Below, in pieces: positions 25,265 to 35,078 of a stretch of DNA of 64,000 bases; the stretch's first letter is position 1; each line of letters opens with the position of its first letter. The DNA is from AP-15 sp963785565 (GTDB lineage Bacteria; Pseudomonadota; Alphaproteobacteria; ATCC43930; CGMCC-115725): NCBI GenBank assembly GCA_963785565.1, contig CAWAVV010000031.1, forward strand, positions 62,001-126,000, given 5' to 3'. A program made the position numbers and the translations under genes. Under the pieces are notes generated by a model. It saw only the letters and a program-made list of their open reading frames with translations, did no database searches and was not told the origin of the DNA.

Positions 25265-25284
25265 CGCGCTGGTCGGCGCCACGC

Positions 25285-25935
25285 CTATTGGATTCGCGCA
25301 TTCCGCACGGCGAGCGCCATGGCATTGTCGAGCCGGTCGTAAAAACGTCTCGTCGCAACTGACATTAGAATCGGAAGATTACCGATGATCTTCTGCCAGG
25401 TGCCCAGAGCGGCGCAGTCGGAAGGTGCGGCCGTCCTTGGTCGCGTCGGCGTCGCAGAGTTGCCCGCGCAAATGCCGCTGTCGTGCAGAACGCGGTTCAA
25501 ATAGGACGCGACACCCGGCACAGATCCGTTAGCGGGCCGACCCGCCTTGACCCAGGATTCGAGATTGCCGATACCCCAATTGTACGCGGCGATTGCGTCG
25601 GGCCAATCTCCGTACCGGTGGTAGAGCAGCCCCAGATAAGCTCGACCAATCTCACGATTTTGCGTCGTATCGAACCGGTCGCCGCCGCCGACATCGATCG
25701 CTGCGGCTAGGCTGACCTGCATTGGTCCTTGTGGCCCGATCGGGTCTGCGCGCCACATTGCCTCGTCGGCGCCATGACTCGACTCGGCGCCGTCAACCGC
25801 AAGGGCGACACGATCGAGCGGGTTGACCGGGGCTGGTTTTGCGGGGTGCGGCGGCTTCCGCTCGCCCGCGAAGGTCGATGCGGCGATAGACTGGCTCAGC
25901 AAAAGGAGGATTGCCGCCGCTCGCGAACAGCGCAT
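25285..25935 (-). CDS. Lytic transglycosylase (SLT domain), exported
   Basis: 216 residues. Signal peptide MRCSRAAAILLLLSQSIAAS. The SLT (lysozyme-like) domain has the catalytic Glu in ALAVDGAESSHG, then IGPQGPMQVS, then NREIGRAYLGLLYHRYGDW and AIAAYNWGIGNLESWVKAG. These enzymes cleave the MurNAc-GlcNAc bond in peptidoglycan, making anhydro ends. The ~70-residue tail after the domain is unlike known domains and contains two Cys (GICAGN; DCAALG). Lone gene, facing the thiolase across ~200 bases of low-GC DNA. Confidence 0.82.
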   Translation of the reverse strand: MRCSRAAAILLLLSQSIAASTFAGERKPPHPAKPAPVNPLDRVALAVDGAESSHGADEAMWRADPIGPQGPMQVSLAAAIDVGGGDRFDTTQNREIGRAYLGLLYHRYGDWPDAIAAYNWGIGNLESWVKAGRPANGSVPGVASYLNRVLHDSGICAGNSATPTRPRTAAPSDCAALGTWQKIIGNLPILMSVATRRFYDRLDNAMALAVRNARIQ

Positions 25936-26133
25936 GTCGAGGTTCCGTCGAGGCTTAGCGACGGTAGAATAGCTTGCGTCAGCAGATGGTCAACGCAACA
26001 TTCGGTAAATTTGTGATAATATTAGGTTAACGAACGGTTGATCAATATATGGTAGTCAAATAGGATTGATTCCGCCTATACCTAGAGTAGGGGTAAACAG
26101 CACGACAATGCTGGAAATCCGAGAAGCGTCGTT

Positions 26134-27336
26134 TTACAACACCTCGAACAGTCCGGCCGCACCCATCCCGCCACCGATGCACATGGTGACGACGACATGG
26201 CGTACGCCGCGCCGTTTACCCTCGATCAGCGCGTGGCCGACCATGCGAGCCCCCGACATGCCGTAAGGATGGCCGATCGAGATGGCGCCGCCGTCGACAT
26301 TGTAGCGCGCGGGATCGATGCCGAGCCGGCCGCGGCAATAGAGCGCCTGGACCGCAAACGCCTCGTTCAACTCCCACAAACCGATGTCGTCGATCTTGAG
26401 GCCATGCTGCTGCAACAGCTTTGGCACGGCAAAAACCGGGCCGATCCCCATCTCGTCGGGGGCGCAGCCGGCGACCGCGATACCGCGATAGGCGCCGAGC
26501 GGCTGCAGCCCGCGGCGCTCGGCCTCTTTCGCTTCCATCAGCACCGACGCCGAGGCGCCGTCGGAGAGCTGCGAGGCATTGCCCGCGGTGATAAAGCGGC
26601 CTTCCTTGACCGTCTGCCCGTCTCGGAAGACAGGCTTGAGCGCGGCGAGCCCGGCGATAGTGGTCGACGGCCGGTTGCCCTCGTCCTTGTCGAGGGTCAC
26701 CGCGACGGAACTGGTCTCGCCGGTCTCGCGGTTGTCGATCCGCATCGTCGAGGGGAGGGGCGCGATCTCCTGCTCGAGGCGGCCTTCGGCCTGCGCCGCC
26801 GCGGTGCGCTGTTGCGAGGAGAGCGCGTATTCATCCTGGGCCTCGCGGGTCACCTGATAGCGTTCGGCGACGATCTCGGCGGTTTCGATCATGGTCATAT
26901 AGAGATCGGGCCGATGCTCGACGAGCCACGGGTCCTGCGCACGGTATTCGTTGCGCTTGTCGTTCTGCACCAGGGAGATCGACTCGACGCCGCCACCGAC
27001 CGCGATCGTCTTACCGTCATGAACGATCTGTTTCGCCGCGGTAGCGATCGCCATCAGCCCCGAGGCGCATTGCCGGTCGACCGTCATGCCGGCGACCGTG
27101 ACCGGCAATCCGGCACGGATCGCCGCCTGCCGAGCGATGTTGTAGCCGGACGAACCCTGCTGCAATGCCGCGCCCAGCACGACATCCTCGATTTCAGAGG
27201 GATCGACGCCGGCGCGCCGCACGGCTTCCGCGACGACATGGCCGGCCAGCGCCTGGGCCTGGGTGTCGTTGAAGGCGCCGCGATAGGCCCGCCCGATTGG
27301 CGTACGGGCGGTCGAGACGATGACGGCTTCACGCAT
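26134..27336 (-). CDS. Acetyl-CoA C-acyltransferase (thiolase)
   Basis: 400 residues, ATG at 27336 with GGAGG upstream. Thiolase signature residues are all present: acyl-accepting Cys in DRQCASGLMAIA, His in AISIGHPYGMSGARM, and the second Cys in TMCIGGGMGAAGLF. It either condenses two acyl-CoA units or cleaves 3-ketoacyl-CoA at the end of beta-oxidation; the FadA-like length and the N-terminal VSTARTPIGRAYRGAFND favour a degradative or broad thiolase rather than an SCP-x type. No other beta-oxidation gene is adjacent. Confidence 0.92.
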   Translation of the reverse strand: MREAVIVSTARTPIGRAYRGAFNDTQAQALAGHVVAEAVRRAGVDPSEIEDVVLGAALQQGSSGYNIARQAAIRAGLPVTVAGMTVDRQCASGLMAIATAAKQIVHDGKTIAVGGGVESISLVQNDKRNEYRAQDPWLVEHRPDLYMTMIETAEIVAERYQVTREAQDEYALSSQQRTAAAQAEGRLEQEIAPLPSTMRIDNRETGETSSVAVTLDKDEGNRPSTTIAGLAALKPVFRDGQTVKEGRFITAGNASQLSDGASASVLMEAKEAERRGLQPLGAYRGIAVAGCAPDEMGIGPVFAVPKLLQQHGLKIDDIGLWELNEAFAVQALYCRGRLGIDPARYNVDGGAISIGHPYGMSGARMVGHALIEGKRRGVRHVVVTMCIGGGMGAAGLFEVL

Positions 27337-27437
27337 GCTATCCTCCCTGCGCAGCGCCCGAGCGCTGTTGTCTATAGATAGTGGAATCTCTCGGCGTCAT
27401 GTAGCATCGCTTCTCAGCCACTTTTTTGGGAACAGCC

Positions 27438-28550
27438 ATGCCCGACGCCTATCCGCTGACCGAAGCCGATCCGGCCAAGCTCGGCTTTGCCGCCAAGCCG
27501 CTGCAGCACCTCGACCGGCTGATCCGCCAGCATATCGAGGAGGAGCGCTATCCCGGCGCGCAGATCGCGTTAGCCCGGCACGGGCAATTGGCCCTGTTCC
27601 GCAGCTATGGCGACGCCAAGACCGAGCCGCGAAAGGAGCCCTCGACCGGCGAGACGCTGTTCCTGCTGTTCAGTCAGACCAAGGTGCTGACCAGCTCGGC
27701 GGTCTGGGCGTTGATCGAGGAGGGCAGGCTCTCCTTCATGGACAAGATCGCCGACCACCTGCCGGAATTCGCCAAGCGCGGCAAAGGCGATATCACCCTG
27801 CACCAGGTGATGACGCATCAAGGTGGGTTCCCCTCCGGCGACGTGACCCAGTCGACCTGGACCGACCATGCGCGGATGCGCGCCGAGGTGTGCGACTTCT
27901 CGCTCGACTGGACGCCGGGCACGCGGCTGCAATATCACCCGCGCGCGGCGCATCTGACCCAAGCGATGGTGATCGAGGCGGTGACCGGCCAGGACTACCG
28001 CGACGTGATCCGCGAAAAGGTGTTGGCGCCGCTCGGTCTCGCCAACGACATCTTCGTCGGCGTACCGGCGAAGGAGCAGGGGCGCTGCGCCGACACCTAC
28101 GCCCCCGAACCGCGCGACAACTCGCCAGAGTTCAAGGCCGCCGGGATGCCGAGCGGCGGCGGCTATGCGACCGCGCGCGGCATGGCGGCGTTCTACCAGA
28201 TGTTGCTGGGCGGCGGACGCCTGGGCGATGTGCGGATGTTCTCGCCGCGGCTGATCGGCTACGTCACCCGCAGCCACACCGGCGAGCGCGGTGACGATGC
28301 GATGGGCGGCATCCCGATGCATCGCGGCCTCGGGCCCCATGTGCGCGGCGATAGCGACCGCATCCGCGGCCTCGGCGCGATCGCGGCGCCGCAGACCTTC
28401 GGCCATGGCGGAGCGGGGACCTCCTACTCGTGGGCCGACCCGACGAGCGGAGTGTCGTTCACCTACATCACCAACTTCGTGGCGCCCGACCCGTTTCATT
28501 CGGCCCGGCTCGACCGCGTGGCGAATTTGGCGCACGCGGCGATCGATTGA
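27438..28550 (+). CDS. Serine hydrolase of the class C beta-lactamase/esterase family
   Basis: 370 residues from ATG 27438. The active-site SxxK motif is FSQTKVLTS; the second motif position holds LQYHPRA (Tyr-His-Pro in place of the usual Tyr-x-Asn), and the third region has GHGGAGTSYSWADPTSG in place of KTG. There is no signal peptide, so it is probably cytoplasmic. These features point to an esterase or peptidase of the beta-lactamase-fold family, not an antibiotic-inactivating enzyme. The following FAD oxidoreductase is separated from it by a repeat region. Confidence 0.82.
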   Translation: MPDAYPLTEADPAKLGFAAKPLQHLDRLIRQHIEEERYPGAQIALARHGQLALFRSYGDAKTEPRKEPSTGETLFLLFSQTKVLTSSAVWALIEEGRLSFMDKIADHLPEFAKRGKGDITLHQVMTHQGGFPSGDVTQSTWTDHARMRAEVCDFSLDWTPGTRLQYHPRAAHLTQAMVIEAVTGQDYRDVIREKVLAPLGLANDIFVGVPAKEQGRCADTYAPEPRDNSPEFKAAGMPSGGGYATARGMAAFYQMLLGGGRLGDVRMFSPRLIGYVTRSHTGERGDDAMGGIPMHRGLGPHVRGDSDRIRGLGAIAAPQTFGHGGAGTSYSWADPTSGVSFTYITNFVAPDPFHSARLDRVANLAHAAID

Positions 28551-28580
28551 AGATGAAGTCCGGCCCTGCCGCCGCCCGAC

Positions 28581-28752
28581 TTCGCCCTCTCCGCCCGTTT
28601 GGGGGGAGAGGGAGGGGACCCGTCGCGGCGTCAGCCGCAAGCCCGCGGGCTCGACCCGCGGGGATGGTGAGGGTGAGGTGGGAGCCGGCGGTCGCCCGGG
28701 AAGCCCCCACCTCACCCCGGCCCTCTCCGCCCCCAAGGGCGGAGAGGGAGAA
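28581..28752. repeat. Palindromic repeat cluster (intergenic, REP-like)
   Basis: Between the serine hydrolase and the FAD oxidoreductase. Two hairpin-forming units: CCTCTCCGCCCGTTTGGGG with its partner GGGGAGAGGGAGG, and CCCTCTCCGCCCC paired with GGGCGGAGAGGG across a two-base loop at about 28721-28748, with GCCCGCGGGC between them. The CCCTCTCC...GGAGAGGG core also occurs at 55577-55690, so this is a dispersed family. Confidence 0.75.
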
Positions 28753-28788
28753 TCCGGCGTCGGCCCGTGCTGGTCCGAGATACGCACC

Positions 28789-30120
28789 ATGGCCCCCAAG
28801 GTAGACCCCGTCCGTTCTGATGAGGCGCTACCGGCGCGCGCCGATATTGTAATCATCGGCGGCGGCATTATCGGCGCCAGTGCTGCACTGTTTCTCGCCG
28901 AAAAGGGCGTCTCGGTGGCGCTGTGCGAGAAGGGGCACATCGCCGGCGAGCAGTCGAGCCGGAATTGGGGCTGGTGCCGCAAGATGGGCCGCGATCCACG
29001 CGAAATTCCACTGATCATCGAGAGCCTGCGGCTGTGGCAAGGCATGAACCAGCGGGTCGAGGCCGAAACCGGCTTTCGCCAGTGCGGCATCATGTATCTC
29101 GCCGAGACGCCGGCCGAGCTCGCACAGCTCGAAGGCTGGCTCGAGCACGCCCGGCAATACCAGCTCGACACCCGCCTCTTGACCCGCCCCGAAGCCGCGG
29201 AGCTGATGCCGGGCCTGACCGGCGACTGGGCCGGCGCGCTCTACACCGCCAGCGACGGCAAGGCCGAGCCGCAGCGGGGGGCGCCGGCGATCGCCGAGGC
29301 GGCGCGGCGACACGGTGCGGCAATCTTGACCCAATGCGCGGTGCGCGGCATCGAAACCGCCGGCGGGCGGATCTCGGCCGTAGTCACCGAGAGGGGCCGC
29401 ATCGCCTGCGCTTCGGTGGTGCTTGCCGGCGGCGCCTGGTCGCGGCTGTTCTGTGGCAATCTCGGAATCGAATTGCCGCAGCTCAAAGTGCTGGCCTCGG
29501 TGATGCGCACCGCGCCGCTCGAAGGTGGCCCGGAGATCTCGGCGTCGGGCGGCTTGTTCGGGTTTCGCAAGCGGATGGACGGCGGCTACACCGTGGCGAC
29601 CCTCGGGGTGCGAACGATCGACCTCGTTCCCGACAATTTTCGGCTGTTTCGCGAATATCTGCCGGCAGCACGGCTGCATTGGAAGAAATTGCGGTTCCGG
29701 GCCGGCCGGCGCTGGGTCGAAGAGTGGCGGATGCCGCGACGCTGGGCGTTGGATGAGGCCACGCCATTCGAGGCTGTGCGCACGCTCGACCCCGAGCCCG
29801 ACCAGTTCGTCCTCGATCGCGCCAAGGCCGCCGTCGGTCAGACCTTTCCGCTGTTCCGCGACATGGTCGTGGCGGAGAGTTGGGGCGGGATGATTGACGT
29901 CATGCCCGACGCGATCCCGGTGATCTCGCCGGTTGCGAGCCTGCCCGGATTCTTCATCGCGACCGGTTTTTCCGGTCACGGGTTCGGGATCGGCCCCGGC
30001 GCTGGAAGGCTCGTGGCCGACATGGTCGCGGGGGACCCGACCGTGGTCGATCCGGCGCCGTTTCGCCTCAGCCGCTTCACCGACGGCTCGAACCCGCGTC
30101 CTCACCCGCTGGCTAGCTGA
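28789..30120 (+). CDS. FAD-dependent D-amino acid oxidase/dehydrogenase family protein
   Basis: 443 residues from ATG 28789 (the frame is open further upstream through the repeat, but without protein-like sequence). The N-terminal Rossmann dinucleotide site is ADIVIIGGGIIGASAALFLA followed by the acidic CEKG. The DAO-type second half has SSRNWGWCRKMGRDPRE and a late FAD-contact stretch FIATGFSGHGFGIGPGAGR. This subgroup oxidises amines or D-amino acids to imino acids. The substrate is not clear. The gene is followed by the convergent formyltransferase-like gene. Confidence 0.85.
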   Translation: MAPKVDPVRSDEALPARADIVIIGGGIIGASAALFLAEKGVSVALCEKGHIAGEQSSRNWGWCRKMGRDPREIPLIIESLRLWQGMNQRVEAETGFRQCGIMYLAETPAELAQLEGWLEHARQYQLDTRLLTRPEAAELMPGLTGDWAGALYTASDGKAEPQRGAPAIAEAARRHGAAILTQCAVRGIETAGGRISAVVTERGRIACASVVLAGGAWSRLFCGNLGIELPQLKVLASVMRTAPLEGGPEISASGGLFGFRKRMDGGYTVATLGVRTIDLVPDNFRLFREYLPAARLHWKKLRFRAGRRWVEEWRMPRRWALDEATPFEAVRTLDPEPDQFVLDRAKAAVGQTFPLFRDMVVAESWGGMIDVMPDAIPVISPVASLPGFFIATGFSGHGFGIGPGAGRLVADMVAGDPTVVDPAPFRLSRFTDGSNPRPHPLAS

Positions 30121-30137
30121 CGACCAGCGGTTGCGTG

Positions 30138-31061
30138 CTACCCGCCGAGAATAGTTCCGGCGGCGATCCCGGCCTCGCTCGAGGCGATCTTGGGGCCGGC
30201 GTCGAGGCGCACCCGCGAGACTTCGACACAGCCGCCTTGGGCCAGGATGCGCAGCCCCTCCGGACCGGCCGAGACGACCTCGCCGATCTTTTTGCCGCGC
30301 ACCGCGCCAAAGGTCGGGGCGGTGATTTTCTTTGCGTCGAACAGATAAAGCTTCTGCTCGCCGAGGGTGGTCCAGGCGCCGGGCGCCGGATTGCAGCCGC
30401 GGATCAGGTCGTAGATGAAATCGACATGGTTCGCCCAGTTGATCTTCGACTCGGCGTCGCGCACCCAGCCCTCGTAAGTGGCGCGGCTCTCGTCCTGGGT
30501 GGTTTCAGTCGCCCGGCCCTTGACAACCAGATCCGCGGCCTCGACTAGAGCCTCGACTCCGAGCGGAAAGATTTTGTCGAAATAGAGCGACCCGGCGGTG
30601 TCGTCGGGGCCGATCGGGATGCGCCTTTGCAGGATGACAGGGCCTTCGTCGAGGCCCGGTGTCGGGCGGAAGATCGACAGCCCGGTCTCGTTGCGTCCGC
30701 GGATGATTGCCCACGGGATCGAGGACGGCCCCCGATGCAACGGCAGCAGCGAGGGATGGAACTGGATCATGCCGTGCTTGGGGATCGCGCAGAATTCGGG
30801 CGGTGCGAACAGCAGCACATAGGCCATGACGCCGAGATCGGCTTTCAATTCTGCCAGCGCTGCTTGCGCCTCGTCGCTCGAATATCGGGCGAAACGGTGG
30901 ACCGCCAGCTTGCGCTCTTCGGCGGCGACGACGAGCGGATCGGGTCTGGCGCCTGGCCTGTCCGGCGCCGCGAACACGCCGGCGACCTCGTCGCCGCGTG
31001 CGATAAAGGCGTCGAGCACGGCCTTGCCAAAGGCCTGCTGGCCGACGATGACGATGCGCAT
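30138..31061 (-). CDS. Formyltransferase-family protein (Fmt/FDH-hydrolase-like)
   Basis: 307 residues from ATG 31061 (MRIVIVGQQAFGKAVLDAFI) with GGAGGGAG upstream; a longer frame to 31193 lacks support. The formyl-transfer domain shows FHPSLLPLHRGPSSIPWAI and GLDEGPVILQRRIPIG with the catalytic His and Asp, and a C-terminal Fmt-C barrel (KINWANHVDFIYDLIRGCNPAPGAW). The Asn that precedes the His by two in Met-tRNA formyltransferase is Gln here (MIQFH). So it may act like the hydrolase domain of 10-formyl-THF dehydrogenase, or on a sugar nucleotide or other amine. True fmt is usually beside def; def is absent here. Confidence 0.8.
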   Translation of the reverse strand: MRIVIVGQQAFGKAVLDAFIARGDEVAGVFAAPDRPGARPDPLVVAAEERKLAVHRFARYSSDEAQAALAELKADLGVMAYVLLFAPPEFCAIPKHGMIQFHPSLLPLHRGPSSIPWAIIRGRNETGLSIFRPTPGLDEGPVILQRRIPIGPDDTAGSLYFDKIFPLGVEALVEAADLVVKGRATETTQDESRATYEGWVRDAESKINWANHVDFIYDLIRGCNPAPGAWTTLGEQKLYLFDAKKITAPTFGAVRGKKIGEVVSAGPEGLRILAQGGCVEVSRVRLDAGPKIASSEAGIAAGTILGG

Positions 31062-31146
31062 CTCGCTCCCTCCGACTTGCAACCCTTCGATCGTGTGCCA
31101 CCGCTCTGGCTTCAGGCGGCGACATGATCGCCGAGCCCCCAGAGTT

Positions 31147-33006
31147 TCATGCCGGGCCACCTGCGGGCAAGCCTGTCGCGTCTTCCGTGGCATGCTGTCC
31201 GCGGGCGCGGCGCAGGCGCAAGGTCACGGTGGTGCCGTGGCCGAGTTCGCTGCGGATCGTCGCCGTGCCGTTTGCTTGCCGAGCAAATCCATAGATCATG
31301 CTGAGCCCGAGCCCGGTCCCTTTGCCAGGCTTCTTTGTCGTAAAAAACGGCTCGAACGCACGCGCGGCCACCTCTGGCGGCATCCCGGTCCCGGTGTCGG
31401 ATATTTCGAGAACGACGAAATCGTCCCCGTCGCCGCCAGCAGCGCTTTGCGATAGCGCGCTTTTTGCCGTTCGGATGCGCAGCCGGCCGCCGCCGGGCAT
31501 CGCGTCGCGCGCATTGATCGCAAGGTTGATGACGGCAAGCTCGAGCTGCGTCGGATCGACATCGACCGGCCACAGATCGGGCGCGAGGTCGGTTTCGATC
31601 GTGATGCCGCTGCCGACGGTGCGGGCCAGCAGTTCGGTCATGCGGCGAAGCTGGACGTTGATGTCGACCCGGGCCACCGCAGGCGGCTGCCGCCGCGCGA
31701 AAGCGAGAAGCTGCGAGGTCAGTTTTTCGCCGCGCTCGACGGTCTGCAGCGCCAGCGCCACCCGGGCTTGCAACCTGTCGTCCGATTGCCGCCCACTCAG
31801 CATCTCCAGGCAGCCCTGCAACACCGCCAAGAGATTATTGAAATCGTGAGCGATCCCCCCCGTCATCTGACCGAGCGCCTCGATCTTTTGTGCCTGAAGC
31901 AACTCGGCTTCGGCCTGCGCGCGCCGATCCATCTCGCGCCTCAGCCGCCGCGCCGTGGTGTGCCAGCGCCAACTCGCGATCTTTTGCCGCTGGATCTGTC
32001 GCGCTGCGAGAAAGGTCATGCCGAACAGCGCGAGTGAAGCCGGTACGGCAAACAGTAGATAGTTGACTAGGTTAGCGCGCCATGAGGGGATGACGTTGCT
32101 GGTCGGCACGCCGAAGACGACATCGGCCGGATAGCCCGAGATACTGCGGAAGGCATAGATGCGCTCGATCCCGTCCATCACTGATTTCGCCTGGAACATC
32201 CCGCTCTCGGATCCAGACGCGATCGTCTTTAGAAACGCGCTGGCTGGTCCGGAGGCAGGCTTCGGCTGCACCGGATAACTGGCCAGGATCGACCCGTCGG
32301 TGCGCATGAGGAAGACCTCGAACGCCGTTTCATCGGCAATCGTGCTGTAGAAATCGCTGAAATATCGCGCCTTGGCGGAGACGATGATGACCCCGTCAAA
32401 GCTTCCGTCCGCCGTCGACCGGCGCCGTGAAATATTGAATTCGTGATCGTGGGTGAGCTGATCGATGTCCTCGCGCCCAACCAATATCCCGTTGTCACTT
32501 TGTTTTTGGGCGACGAAACTCTTTTCGACAGGGCCGTCGGGAGCGGTCGGAGCGGGGTAGAACCGCCCGCTTGCGCGAACCCGGCCGGCGGCGTCGACCA
32601 CCCATACCGCGTCAATCTGCGGCAATGTCTCGAGATTAGACAGGAGCTGGTGAAGTTCCGGATCGTGCTCGATTCGATCCCAATCCTGCCCGCGGATCCG
32701 CTCGTCGATCCATGCAAGCGCTAACGGGTAGGTCTTGAATGCGGTGAGGTCGTGCTCGTCGAGCTCGCCGGCTTCGATCGCCACCCGCTCCTCGGCTTGG
32801 CGCTGAACGAGACGATAATTTTGCCAGGCGGCGATCGCCAGCAGCAACAGAGGGACCGCCAGGGACGCCGCGAGAAGCCCGCGTAACGGCCAGGTCAGCC
32901 CGCGCCTCGGCCGTTGCGGGATCGCGGATCTAGATCGGAACGCGGCTCCGCTGAGCCAGCCAAGCCTGGGGGCCGCAGCCAGTGGGTTAGCCGGATTGGA
33001 GCTCAT
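31147..33006 (-). CDS. Membrane sensor histidine kinase with periplasmic sensing domain
   Basis: 619 residues. First membrane helix near residues 40-62 (GLLAASLAVPLLLLAIAAW), an ~260-residue Cache-like sensing domain outside (with IDAVWVVDAAGRVRASGRFY and ISGYPADVVFGVP), second helix near 320 (LLFAVPASLALFGMTFLAA), a short coiled coil, then the HisKA helix with MTGGIAHDFNNLLAVLQGC carrying the phospho-acceptor His, and a HATPase with VINLAINARDAMPGGG, SDTGTGMPPEV and KGTGLGLSMIYGF. The C-terminus ends soon after the ATPase, so there is no receiver domain, and no response regulator lies beside it. It is an orphan kinase whose partner must be elsewhere. Confidence 0.9.
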   Translation of the reverse strand: MSSNPANPLAAAPRLGWLSGAAFRSRSAIPQRPRRGLTWPLRGLLAASLAVPLLLLAIAAWQNYRLVQRQAEERVAIEAGELDEHDLTAFKTYPLALAWIDERIRGQDWDRIEHDPELHQLLSNLETLPQIDAVWVVDAAGRVRASGRFYPAPTAPDGPVEKSFVAQKQSDNGILVGREDIDQLTHDHEFNISRRRSTADGSFDGVIIVSAKARYFSDFYSTIADETAFEVFLMRTDGSILASYPVQPKPASGPASAFLKTIASGSESGMFQAKSVMDGIERIYAFRSISGYPADVVFGVPTSNVIPSWRANLVNYLLFAVPASLALFGMTFLAARQIQRQKIASWRWHTTARRLRREMDRRAQAEAELLQAQKIEALGQMTGGIAHDFNNLLAVLQGCLEMLSGRQSDDRLQARVALALQTVERGEKLTSQLLAFARRQPPAVARVDINVQLRRMTELLARTVGSGITIETDLAPDLWPVDVDPTQLELAVINLAINARDAMPGGGRLRIRTAKSALSQSAAGGDGDDFVVLEISDTGTGMPPEVAARAFEPFFTTKKPGKGTGLGLSMIYGFARQANGTATIRSELGHGTTVTLRLRRARGQHATEDATGLPAGGPA

Positions 33007-33196
33007 TCTATGCAGTATTTTCCGCGCAGCAGCCGTCGAGAGTTACCGACCGCGCCACGCAGTCACCGCCCAGCCACAATGGGTGCGCGTGATCACGAAG
33101 TCGCCTCCTAGTCGCCTCTTCGAGCCTCGGCAGCGAGCTAATGTTCAAATCGCGGCGAGGCGAACCCCGCGGTAATCGAAATAACCGTCCGGCGTC

Positions 33197-34216
33197 TTAC
33201 GCAGGCCCGCTTACCCCGGCTTCCGCAAACGTCGCCATCCCATTGTGGCAGGCGGCAGCCGCTTTTAGAAGAGTAAGCGCGAGCGTCGCCCCCGAGGCCT
33301 CGCCGAGCCGCATGCCCAGATCGAACAGCGGCCTCTGGTCCAACCGCTCGAGTAGAACGCGATGGCCGGGCTCGGCCGAGCGGTGCGCGACGATGCAATG
33401 ATCGAGCGCGTGAGGGTCGGCGGCGAACAAGACCGCGGCGGCGGCGGTCGAGGTGAAGCCGTCGAGCGCGACCGGGATCCGTCCGAGCCGCGCCGCCATG
33501 ACCGCGCCGGTGATCGCGGCGAGCTCGAGACCACCCAGCCGGCGCAACAGGTCGAACGGGTCGCGGGCCACCGGACGGTGCAGCGCCACGGCGGCCGCGA
33601 CGGCGCGGCGCTTGCTCTCGAGCGCTGCCCCGGCGACCCCGGTCCCCGGTCCGGTCCACACCTCGGCCTCGCCCCCGAACAGCCCCGCGCACAAGGCCGC
33701 CGCGGCAGTCGTGTTGCCGATCCCCATCTCGCCGACCGCCAACGCATCGATGCCGGGCTCGACTGCCATCATCCCGTAGGCGATCGCCTTGGCGCATTCT
33801 TCCTCGTTCATCGCCGGCTCGACGACGATGTCGCCGGTCGGCGTGTCTAGGTTCATCTCGTAGACCCTGAGGTCGGCGTCGGCGACCCGGCACAGCTGGT
33901 TCACTGCGGCGCCGCCGCCGACAAAATTCTGCACCATCTGCACCGTGACCGAAGCGGGGTAGGCCGAGACGCCACGCGCCGCGACGCCGTGGTTCCCGGC
34001 AAAGACGATGGTGCGCGGATGATCGACGCGGGGAGGGTGCCGCGCCTGCCAGGTCGCGAGCCAGATCGCCAGCTCCTCTAGCCGGCCCAGCGACCCCGCG
34101 GGCTTGGTCAGCTGACTCTGGCGCGAGGTGGCGGCGGTCATGGATTCGAGATCGGGGCCGGGCAGATGGCCCAATAACGCGCGGATCTCGTCCAAATTCG
34201 TGATCGGCTCAGGCAT
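33197..34216 (-). CDS. cobT: Nicotinate-nucleotide-dimethylbenzimidazole phosphoribosyltransferase
   Basis: 339 residues from ATG 34216, with GGAGATTGTC upstream; an in-frame extension to 34267 was not adopted. CobT makes alpha-ribazole phosphate, the lower-ligand nucleotide of B12. Family segments: VFAGNHGVAARGVSAYP, VQMVQNFVGGGAAVNQLC, GEMGIGNTTAAAAL, PVALDGFTSTAAAAVL and the catalytic Glu near RLGEASGATLAL. Divergent from cobS, with 94 bases between the two starts; both supply the last steps of B12 assembly. Confidence 0.96.
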   Translation of the reverse strand: MPEPITNLDEIRALLGHLPGPDLESMTAATSRQSQLTKPAGSLGRLEELAIWLATWQARHPPRVDHPRTIVFAGNHGVAARGVSAYPASVTVQMVQNFVGGGAAVNQLCRVADADLRVYEMNLDTPTGDIVVEPAMNEEECAKAIAYGMMAVEPGIDALAVGEMGIGNTTAAAALCAGLFGGEAEVWTGPGTGVAGAALESKRRAVAAAVALHRPVARDPFDLLRRLGGLELAAITGAVMAARLGRIPVALDGFTSTAAAAVLFAADPHALDHCIVAHRSAEPGHRVLLERLDQRPLFDLGMRLGEASGATLALTLLKAAAACHNGMATFAEAGVSGPA

Positions 34217-34310
34217 GGGACAATCTCCTTTCCCAAAGATCGTTATCGAAGCCGATCGTGAACCCAAGTGAAAAGGGCGCCGACCGGCGCCGACTTCGGT
34301 TATCGTCGCC

Positions 34311-35078
34311 GTGATGACCGATCCCGATCGTTTCTCGCGCCGCCGAGCTGGCTTTGCCGAGGCTGTCGCATTCTTGACCCGGATCCCCGTCAGGCAGCAT
34401 TCCGAGGGTGATCGGCAGCTCGCGGATTCGGCGTGGGCGTTCCCGCTTGTCGGCGCCGGGATTGGCGCCGTCGCCGCCTTCGTGCTTCTGGTCGCGCAGC
34501 TGATCGGCCTCGGGGATTGGCTGTCGGCGTTGTTGGCCGTGCTAGCCGGCCTGCTGCTGACCGGGGCGATTTACGAGGACGGTCTCGCCGATACCGCCGA
34601 CGGGGCCCTCGGCGGTCATGATCGTAACAGCAGGCTCGCGATCATGCATGACAGCCGGCACGGCACTTACGGTGTGCTGGCGATCGTGCTCAGCGTCGGT
34701 CTGCGGGCGGCGGCCTTGGCGCAAATTGGCGAAGCGGTCCATGCCGGCCTGGCGCTGGTCGCGGCGCACGCGGCGTCGCGCGCCATGGTGCCCGCTGCGA
34801 TGTCGGTGCTGCCGCCGGCGCGCGACGACGGGCTCGGCGCTACAGCCGGCATGCCACCGCCGACAGCGGTGTTTACGGCGGCGGCCATTGCTGTCGCGAT
34901 CGGATTGGCGTCGCTCGGGCCGCTGCACGGCGCGGTCGCGCTCGCGCTCGCGGCGGCGGCGGTATACGCAGCGGTGGCGTTTGCCCGCCATCAGGTCGGC
35001 GGCTACACGGGTGACGTTCTGGGCGCCTTTCAGCAGATTGCCGAGATCGTGATGCTGCTCGCGGCGGCTGCGAGATGA
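34311..35078 (+). CDS. cobS: Adenosylcobinamide-GDP ribazoletransferase (cobalamin synthase)
   Basis: 255 residues, integral membrane protein. It joins alpha-ribazole to GDP-cobinamide at the inner membrane. The start AVAFLTRIPV is typical, and the acidic metal-binding motif is YEDGLADTADGALGG followed by RLAIMHDSRHGTYGVLA. Several hydrophobic stretches (for example IGAVAAFVLLVAQLIGLG) give about five to six membrane helices. The stop overlaps the start of the truncated cobC by four bases (ATGA). Confidence 0.95.
   Translation: MMTDPDRFSRRRAGFAEAVAFLTRIPVRQHSEGDRQLADSAWAFPLVGAGIGAVAAFVLLVAQLIGLGDWLSALLAVLAGLLLTGAIYEDGLADTADGALGGHDRNSRLAIMHDSRHGTYGVLAIVLSVGLRAAALAQIGEAVHAGLALVAAHAASRAMVPAAMSVLPPARDDGLGATAGMPPPTAVFTAAAIAVAIGLASLGPLHGAVALALAAAAVYAAVAFARHQVGGYTGDVLGAFQQIAEIVMLLAAAAR

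Noticed and set aside
34217..34310. Possible cobalamin riboswitch between cobT and cobS
   Set aside because: Only 94 bases, and no recognisable B12-box; too short for this riboswitch.
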